From assembly GCA_009760855.2 (NCBI GenBank), contig WPIO01000014.1:186001-250000 (forward strand): a stretch of DNA of 64,000 bases, read 5' to 3'. The notes below the pieces were generated by a model that worked only from the letters and a program-made list of their open reading frames with translations, made no database searches and was not told the DNA's origin. The translations under genes and the position numbers were made by a program. Positions 56,806-64,000 of the stretch are shown piece after piece (positions within the stretch are counted from its first letter, which is position 1; every line of letters begins with the position of its first letter). Origin of the DNA: Cristatella mucedo. Its lineage: Eukaryota; Bryozoa; Phylactolaemata; Cristatellidae.

Positions 56806-58183
56806 TGAGCGGATGCAGGGGAAGCCAAGCTGCCATGAGCACACGCCGCCGGCAAGCGTCGTGCTGTAGCGTTCCGCTAGCTCGAGATGGTCAGATGGAG
56901 GATCAAACGAGAGCGGCGATGAAGATGGAAAAAGATCCAAATGTTTTCAGAAATGCAGAGCTTGGTAATAGTAAGAGCCACCAGCGTACAATTGCGAAAA
57001 ATATGTGATTAAGAGAGTGACATTCTGTGTGTCTATAACCATGCACAGGAGTCGCTAGAGAAAAGGAATGAGTCAACGAGCGAAATTCGGCACTCGTCTG
57101 TAGTTAGTCAGTTGGATTATCTAAATTAATGTTAAAATCATTCGGTACGAGAAACAGACTATCTTTGCAACTCGGAATCAGAATGAGATCGGCGAAATCT
57201 GAAGTAAATCTTGGTATTGTGGAGAGAGGTTGACGAATCACTCATACCACTGGCAACTTACGGCGCGAGAGACTCGATACAACAGATTCGCAGCATTGCT
57301 TCAAGGGGACTGCAAGCGGCTTGAAAGTCACTGAGCGCGAGAAAAAAATGGTGACTCCGCGCGAGTTTTAATTGACCTCGAAGCTCGAAGCATGAAAGAT
57401 AGAGAAACCTGTAGGGCTGGCATTGGATAGTGTCGGCCAGCTAGTCCATTTTAGCCTCGTCTTGGTCGCAGCACAAAGGTCAAGAGCGTCGACAAGAATC
57501 ATGTTACGAATCATTAGCGTCCTTTTGCATGTGGAGCGAGCATTAATTAATAGGCACATTTTACAGTTGGCCAACGAGGTTATAGCGAGCTGGATGGCTG
57601 TAACGTTAGAGTATCTGCTGCAGTACTAGACGGAGAGCGAGCTGTGGGGATTTAAACAGTGCAATTGGAAATACCGGAGATTTTTCAATTGCCGACTTCT
57701 CTTACTTTGTTTGAGCTTCCTGAGGGAGAACTCCGATTCGATATCCATAACAGAGTCATCGACATCTAGGAATGCAATGCGTTCGGACTTCAGGTTCCCA
57801 AAGACTTCACGCGTTGTGCTCTACTCAAATTAGTGAGCCTTACGCGGACATAACAATGCAGTAAAGTGGTATCCATAGAAGTGTAATAGTACAGGTGCCT
57901 TTTAACAGATATTGCAGTACGTTTAAGAGTTGCAGAGTAAGAGAATAGTGAGTGGCCAAGCTGTATTGACACTGATTCGAGAGGCTGCTAGCACCCAGCT
58001 GATGCATTTTACTACGCGTGTGAACAATTTACCACGATGGCAGCAAAGAAGTACTCCGTGAAAGCATCTGCTAAGATGTGCGAGGCCTAAAACGCATACT
58101 CCAGCATGCCTCTGGAGGATCAAGACAACTCTTCATTTCCTATGAGAACACTAAAAGAGAACTCTTAAAGGTAAGGTAAACAA
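56806..58183. other. Intergenic, left flank of Copia
   Basis: No conserved frame or repeat recognised. Confidence 0.5.
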
Positions 58184-58486
58184 TGTGAGACGCAGTGCTG
58201 CCGTGAAGCCATTCACCAGTCAACGGTAGAGAAAATTAGGAAGTTTATTACCGCAGCCGACAAACATAACGTGGACCGTATCCAAATACGGAAACACGGA
58301 CTAAAAACAAGTAACGAACGGGTCCAATACATAGTAGTCCTGAATGAATACTATTGGCTGAGGTACAGCCAATCAGCTGTAGTCTGCAGCTCCAAGAATA
58401 GCCGGTCTCCTGAGTCCGTCAGTGATGCACTGAAGGTCAAAGTGAAATCATCCAGCACCATGGCTGTGAAGCGGATTCAGCCAACA
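58184..58486 (-). repeat. Copia 3' LTR
   Basis: Left-hand copy of the long terminal repeat, 303 bp with TG/CA ends. It is followed on its inner side (58487-58495) by a C-rich run that is the polypurine tract on the minus strand. Confidence 0.88.
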
Positions 58487-58675
58487 CCTCCCCCGGCTGA
58501 GCAGCTACCGCCAGTCGCGAAATTAGGCGAAGTCCAACAGCAGTCGCACAAATCGTATGTTTGTGTTTTCCGAGAGGTTTCGTCAGGAAATCTACTGTTT
58601 TCCTCTGACCCTAGCGTTGTAGTATGTCCATAATGTAGGAGTCTGATTGAGAGTTAACATTTTGCAGGCTCGGTC

Positions 58676-59431
58676 TCAGGTTATCTGGATGCCGGGAATC
58701 CAGTGAGCTTCTCCTAGATCCTTTATAGCAAACGCCTCAGAGAGTAGCTGCTTGACAAAGGACAGACCTCTCCAAGGTATAACCTCTGGTAGTTCAACGT
58801 ATATATCTTCCTCAAAGTCACCAAGGAGAAAAGCCATCTTGACGTCCATTTGATGGATCTCTAGGTCCATCATAGCAGCAATTGATAAGACGGTTCTCAG
58901 AGAGTTGAACTTCATGACTGGTGCAAATGTCTCTGTGAAGTCAATTCCGTCTACCCGAGAATAGCCATTAGCATCCAAACGAGCATTAGGGCAGTTTACT
59001 GACACGTCTGCGTTTCTCTTCACTTTGAAGACACATTTGCAACCGATGACTTGCCTGCCCTCGGGTAATCTGATGACCTCATAAACATCATTACTGTATT
59101 CTTCGTCATGTAGCCTTGCAGGCCGTCGAGCTCGAGTTATCCGTCGAAGAGGTGCATCATCTAGCTCGGTGTGAGCGTATTGCAGCATAGGTTGAGCCGC
59201 AGATGCATTGTCAGTCGAAGCTTGGACTTGTTGCACAGATTCAGTTGGAGCTGTTTGTTCGAGGTGCTGCACAGCATCCTCGCCTGGCACTGTACAAACT
59301 CCGTCAGATTTGAAGGCGTGAGTTGCCGATACAGTTTTCCGTCTCATAGTAGCACCTAGCAGGTAGAAAAGTCTCCCTTGTCTTACGCCAGAAGAAGCCA
59401 CGTCCGTTAACCCAGGGTTGGTGAAAGACAC
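58676..59431 (-). pseudogene. Copia reverse transcriptase remnant
   Basis: 251-codon open frame. After a variable N-terminal part it shows FAPVMKFNSLRTVLSIAA and QMDVKMAFLLGDFEEDIYVELPEV, the first conserved blocks of Ty1/copia reverse transcriptase. It then jumps to KDLGEAHWIPGIQIT, normally well downstream of the YVDD motif, which is absent. An internal deletion explains this. Confidence 0.85.
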
Positions 59432-59524
59432 GTGATCACTGTCAAACTCGAACTAATAGCCTCTTAGGACGCACTGGCTCAAAGAAAAAACGTTCTTGGC
59501 AAGTTTGGGTACGAGCAAAACATC

Positions 59525-59839
59525 TCAAAGTTCGGCTTCCCGCCATGCAGTACCTACATGCAGCTGAATACGCACCGCGCCCAGGCCGATCGCTTCAAGT
59601 ACTTCACCGTCACCCACCACGACACTGCGAGCAATTTTCTCGCAGTACGTTAAGAGCTCGGGCTCGTTGCACATATGCTGCGTGGCTCCAGAGTCTATAA
59701 GCCATTCCAGCTGCGATGGAAGCTGGCAGGCAGTCGAGTCGGCAGTGAAAACGAAAGAGTCCGTCGTCGCCTCCGATTTGGCCTTTTCGTCCCGTTTCCT
59801 TTTGTAGCCTTGTGGCCCACCACTAAGCAATAGTGGCAC
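59525..59839 (-). pseudogene. Copia aspartic protease remnant
   Basis: WLIDSGATQHMC contains the DSGA active-site motif (59684-59695) typical of Ty1/copia proteases, followed by VVVGDGEVLEAIGLGAV. The integrase core expected next is missing. Confidence 0.8.
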
Positions 59840-60500
59840 TTACCAGAAAGCTTGAGAGTGTGCTGCTTGCCGTGAGTGGTAGGCGAAGCCGCTTTGCTGG
59901 CTTTCCAGGCTTCATTCAAAGCCCAAGAGCCAGCCCTCTTATGCTCTCGTCAAGGGAAGGCCGATTTTGCCGCCTCATACGGTCATGCATCAGCCTGCTC
60001 AGGACAAAGTCAAGCGTAAAGTCACGCATGTCCCTTGCTTCAAGGGCCATTACCAGCGGCTGCCAAGACTCCGGTAGCCCATTAAGCATGCGTAGGACAA
60101 TCTGTTCCTCTGGGGTAGTGTCTCCTGAGGCTTGAAGCAAATTTGCTATTGCTTTAACCTCGCTTGCGTAATCTGTACATCGTCATCTTCTGCCATCCGG
60201 ATAGATGCCAGCTTCTGATGTAGGAGTAGCCTACTCATCAGCGTTCTGTAAGCGTATATGGCATCCAACTTCAGCCACGCCTTCAAAGCAGTTGCCATGG
60301 TTCCAATACCGGAACTCATAAGCACAGAATCCGAGACCACCATGACGAGCCCAGACAAAGTCTTCTCCGTGCGCCGGTCAAACTCTCGCTGTGCATTACT
60401 GTCCTCTTCGTCTTTCTTGCAACTCTTACCGGTATGTGATACAACATCCACGGGCCGTGTCTCGTCACCATTTACGACACCCCACAGCTCGTTAGCGATG
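59695..60500 (-). pseudogene. Copia gag remnant
   Basis: Minus-strand gag-like segments in shifted frames. 60146-60451 resembles the UBN2/retrotran_gag region (ALKAWLKLDAIYAY, LMSRLLLHQKL); 59916-60140 continues with VLRMLNGLPESWQPL; 59695-59919 carries a zinc-knuckle remnant CHYCLVVGHKATKG, in which the last Cys of CX2CX4HX4C is absent. Frameshifts between segments show decay. Confidence 0.75.
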
Positions 60501-60577
60501 AAGTAGAACTTCGCCCGGGTACTCTACAGTTGCCAATTCTCATCCGTAAACTTCTCCAAACCAACGACGCATGTGAA

Positions 60578-60593
60578 CTCTGGGCCCATAACC
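60578..60593 (-). other. Primer-binding site (half-tRNA, initiator Met type)
   Basis: Minus strand reads GGTTATGGGCCCAGAG immediately inside the 5' LTR. Drosophila copia and relatives use GGTTATGGGCCCAG, pairing with an internal part of the initiator tRNA-Met left after anticodon-loop cleavage. Confidence 0.8.
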
Positions 60594-60897
60594 TGCGAGA
60601 TGCAGTGCTGCCGTGAAGTCATTCACCAGTCAATGGTCGAGAAAGTTACGGTAGTTAATTACCGCAGCCGACAAACATAACGTGGACCGTATCCAAATAC
60701 GGAAACACGGACTAAGAACAAGTAACAAACGGGTCAAATATATAGTAGTCCTGAATGAATATTATTGGCTGAGGTACAGCCAATTAGCTGTAGTCTGCAG
60801 CTCCAAAAATAGCCGATCTCCTGAGTCCGTCGGTGATGCACCGAAGGTCAAGGTGAAATAATCCGGCACTGTGGCTGTGAAGCAGAATCAGCCAACA
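60594..60897 (-). repeat. Copia 5' LTR
   Basis: Right-hand copy of the long terminal repeat, 304 bp and collinear with 58184-58486. Transcription of the element would start here and run leftwards. Confidence 0.88.
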
Positions 60898-61168
60898 AAC
60901 AATTACTTCTCCCTAGACGGAATTTGGTGCATAATACTACCAAATGTGAGGAATGTCATTTTTAATTTATTTAATTCTAAAAATTGTACAGACTGGCACA
61001 AGAAAGAAAAGAGAGCCATCCGGTTCGCTTGTGACGGTCTCAAGATTTGCCAAGTGCCTTTAAATATAAAGGCAATGGCTGGGAGGTCACTGGAGAGTTC
61101 AAAATGGCGCTATTCCTGAACGCTAATTCGGATTCGTGAAGTTTCGTTGTTTTCTATTATCTACGGCA

Positions 61169-61260
61169 CAGGTCGGTAAACTCCAGCCTTTAGGCCCGAT
61201 GCGGCCTAGCTAGTGCTCCAAATCCGACCCTAGCGGCCCCCTAGTTATTTACTGATGGAT
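61169..61260. mobile_element. Possible hAT-Charlie-type 5' end
   Basis: CAGGTCGGTAAACTCC followed by GGCCCGATGCGGCC and CAAATCCGACCC resembles the left end of Charlie-like hAT elements. No matching right end or 8-bp duplication was found. Confidence 0.3.
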
Positions 61261-64000
61261 CCATAGCCTCATGGAGTTGTCGCGGTTTTCTTTCCCTTCA
61301 GTGTACAGAGGTACTTTGACTAATGAGTATCCCAACCGACAAGTTTTTGAGGCACGAGCCGTCTCTCTGTTGCTTTTTGCTTTGAGTTGAGAGCTAACTG
61401 TTATTGTGCTTGATTTTGCTTCGCGCGTTTAGCAGTATGATTTTAGAACTGCGACTTTGCTTTGCGAACGGCCAGCGGCGGCAGCGAATAGCCGTGACGG
61501 ATTTGCACCAGAAAGTGCTAACAAGTGCAAATGGGTGTACCAGCAAGGTAAGTAAGAGGGTGGCGAGAGGAACAGCGTCTGATTGCTAAGGCCCGTACGG
61601 GAAGGGCAGCGGAAGATGTTAGGACTGCCGGGGCGTGACTCAAGCGCGGACTTGGTGGTTCCCCTCCACGACCGACTCGAACGAGCCTTCGGGGTTGAGA
61701 CCGACTACGGTAGTAACCGCTGAAGTAAGTACTTTACTTAGACAGTACCCTCGTCTTAGAGATCCTTGCGTAACTAAAGACAATTGATGTGTCCGCAAAA
61801 AGGCCCGGGCAGTAAACTGCGCTTCGGCAGTTCGTCCCTGGGCGCATAATTCCTTTGGAACGCCTCTGGTCGTACGTGTTAATTGTCTATAAGCTCTGTT
61901 GTACTGCATTTGCAAAAAATATTCGTTATTTATGAGCACATTTTTTAATTTAAAAGCTTCACATAAATCCGCGATGTTTTTTAATGGTCCGGAACGGATC
62001 AATGGCATTTTAATTCATTTCGATAGGGAGAATCTATTTGGCATAGAACTACTTTGAGTTACGAGCTCAGTCACTGGACGAATTGAACTCGTAAGTCAAG
62101 GTAGTACTACACTTCCGGTAGCACCGCAAGCTATGGCTCGTGGGGCTTCTCTTTACCACGGATCTCGGGTGCTTGTATGAAACAGAAGCGCCTGACTGGG
62201 GAGCGATGATAGATATTATAGATTGATAGATATTAAAGATTGATAGATAGATAGATATAGATAAATATTGTGCTGTATACAAGTGCACTCACTATCTGGC
62301 CACGGTTTATGAACGTTCACCTTAGTCAAGGAGTGGGTTGTGCATACGCGTGTGTGATATGATGTGCAAATCAATTTTCACTTTATGGTCATATTACTGA
62401 AGTCCTATTTCCGAGCAGTGACATCAATTACTGCCTGGGCTAAGCTCAGGATCACCTAAGTTGGCCAAAAATTACAGCTTTCATGATTATGTTGGTAGCC
62501 TTGAAGGTTTTCGAAAGCCAGACATGCTCTGGTACTGAATTCTAGAACATAAGGGTACGATAGGTGAATGCCTTATCTTACGAGTTTTGGCTCTGGTCAA
62601 AACCTCTGGTATACAGTATCTTTCAATAAAGACACGAGTTTTCAATCCTACACATAGTATTACAAACAGTACATCCTCATCTGTGATTGAGGCCCAAAAA
62701 CATTTGTTACAAGGCTAACGGTGAACGTCAGGGTCTTTGCACTATATGCAGCCATAATTACCTTAAAATTTAATCGCTGCTCTTGAAGCCAGCAAGATGG
62801 TGGACAGTTAGATGGTCGATAACTTGGCTGCAGCTTCGAGTGATAAGCTGAACTACCCTGATATACAACCGTGTCCCAAATGTGTAAATCGCTTTGGCGA
62901 GGGAAGTGATCCTGTTTATGAAAAAGCCGATGTATGAAATAACAGCTTCCCCGTCACCAGTACCGTAATTTCCTAATAAGCAGCGTATTCGGAAGTTAAA
63001 AAGCCATTAGCGATCCCCATGTTTTACTGTGAACGGATTTACACACAAATTGTGAAGTTACGATGCAGAGTCAGAAGTCACGAACCTTATCAGTCAGGTT
63101 AGTCCTTTGTTGAGTTCATTTTTATCATTCAGCTGCAATCTATTTGAAAGATTGGAGCAAATTGAAATTGAAATGAATCAATTAAAGCTAAAATATTGAC
63201 TTGCATGCATTGATCAATCGTGAATACGTTGTGTATATATTGGCACTTGATGTTCGCTTGGGACAGGTATTGTGCTATTAGTGCGAAGCCTTTGCTGTGA
63301 ATTGGAATTATTCATGTGCCTCAAGGCTATACTGATTTCCAGTATGCTTTGTATCAGGTACACTGGAGGAATAATTGCCGCTATTTAATTTAAAACTCAT
63401 AACAACATCCGTAAAGAAGGCCTAGTAAGCAAAAAAGTGTGCATCTGACTTGGCAAAAATTATACCGTTCTTCTTGGATCGTTATTATAAGTAATAAATG
63501 TGAAACTGCTTGATAAGCAGAGCCAGGTTTTTGCTGCCCTGTCTCGCTAGTGGACATTTCATAGCTCTATAAAGAATAAATTTTAGTCTTTTACATTCAC
63601 CCGTCATTACAAGATAGCTCTCGAAGCAAGAATCGGAAGGTGGCTAGTAGACATTGGAGCATTTTCCAGCGTGCAACTGGTTTTCTTTTGATTAATCTTA
63701 CGATATCGTTCCAGCTCAATGAAAATTATAAAGCTTGTTCAGATTGCCATGTTGAGCACCCTGAAAATTTCTTCAAGGTTGGCAGAAAGTTTACTCATTT
63801 CTCACGTTCTGTTGTTTTTAAGTAGTCCTTGTTGTTCGCCTGCAGTGAACATAAGTTCACTCCATCGAGTTTTGGGTTCAAATTTACTCGTAGTCCGGCT
63901 GAAAAATTAAGCTTCCGGTTTTAAAATATTTAGTCGGGGCTTTCAGGATTTTTGGCGGCCGCCTTTCGAGAAACGAATAAAATTAGCGATTCCGATGCAA
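61261..64000. other. Intergenic, nothing recognised
   Basis: Short frames only; a GATA-rich low-complexity patch at about 62210-62265. Confidence 0.5.

Larger units (their letters stand above)
58184..60897 (-). mobile_element. Copia (Ty1) LTR retrotransposon, internally deleted
   Basis: Two direct repeats of about 303 bp beginning TG and ending CA on the + strand flank a 2.1-kb interior read on the minus strand. A perfect 5-bp target duplication AACAA lies at 58179-58183 and 60898-60902. Next to the right-hand (5') LTR is a primer-binding site of the Drosophila copia type, and next to the left-hand (3') LTR a G-rich tract. The interior keeps gag, an aspartic protease and the first part of reverse transcriptase, but the integrase core, the YVDD region and most of RNase H are missing, so the copy is about half normal length and cannot be autonomous. 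The LTRs differ at roughly 25-30 positions by eye (about 9%), so the insertion is not recent. Confidence 0.9.

Noticed and set aside
58271-58633. 120-codon plus-strand frame
   Set aside because: Most of it lies within the Copia LTR and runs against the element's orientation.

Overview
This is a eukaryotic, almost certainly invertebrate animal, genomic window. Genes are split by introns with GT/AG borders, and most of the DNA is intronic or intergenic. It is dense in 5'-truncated LINEs, tRNA-derived SINEs, hAT-type DNA transposon pieces, one Copia LTR element and long (CT)n/(GT)n/(AT)n microsatellites. No rRNA, operon, CRISPR array or bacterial signal was seen. The species cannot be named from what is visible; a SPIN-like hAT copy and an L2-like LINE/SINE landscape fit several invertebrate groups.

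Two protein-coding genes are recognisable, both on the + strand. (1) 755-15629: the catalytic subunit of protein phosphatase 1 (PP1c). Its first coding exon or exons (about 62 residues) lie upstream of the window. Two shared exons (755-985, 1839-1943) are followed by two complete tandem versions of the three 3' coding exons: cassette A (4670-4893, 4989-5123, 10440-10559) and cassette B (12284-12507, 12599-12733, 15513-15629). Exon sizes are 224+135+120 and 224+135+117, and intron phases are identical. Each cassette supplies the second half of the catalytic domain plus its own stop codon. The A tail carries the classical TPPR Cdk site; the B tail has lost it. Phases allow the shared exons to join A or B but not A followed by B, so the locus looks built for mutually exclusive PP1 isoforms. 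This is the most interesting system in the window. (2) 30552-41891: a complete three-exon GOLPH3 gene (295 aa), the PI4P-binding Golgi coat adaptor, with a GC-rich upstream region containing a YY1-type motif.

Layout: 1-15.6 kb PP1c, its introns loaded with LINE 3' ends and SINEs; 15.6-30 kb intergenic, with GC-rich islands, (CT)n tracts, a hAT transposase remnant, a MITE-like element and a LINE on the minus strand; 30-42 kb GOLPH3, with one LINE in each intron; 42-64 kb intergenic, with SINEs, LINEs, a SPIN-like hAT MITE with a perfect 8-bp target duplication (51061-51246), a nested LINE/SINE array (54.2-56.8 kb) and an internally deleted Copia element with both LTRs and a 5-bp target duplication (58184-60897). 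The last 3 kb shows nothing recognisable apart from a possible hAT end.
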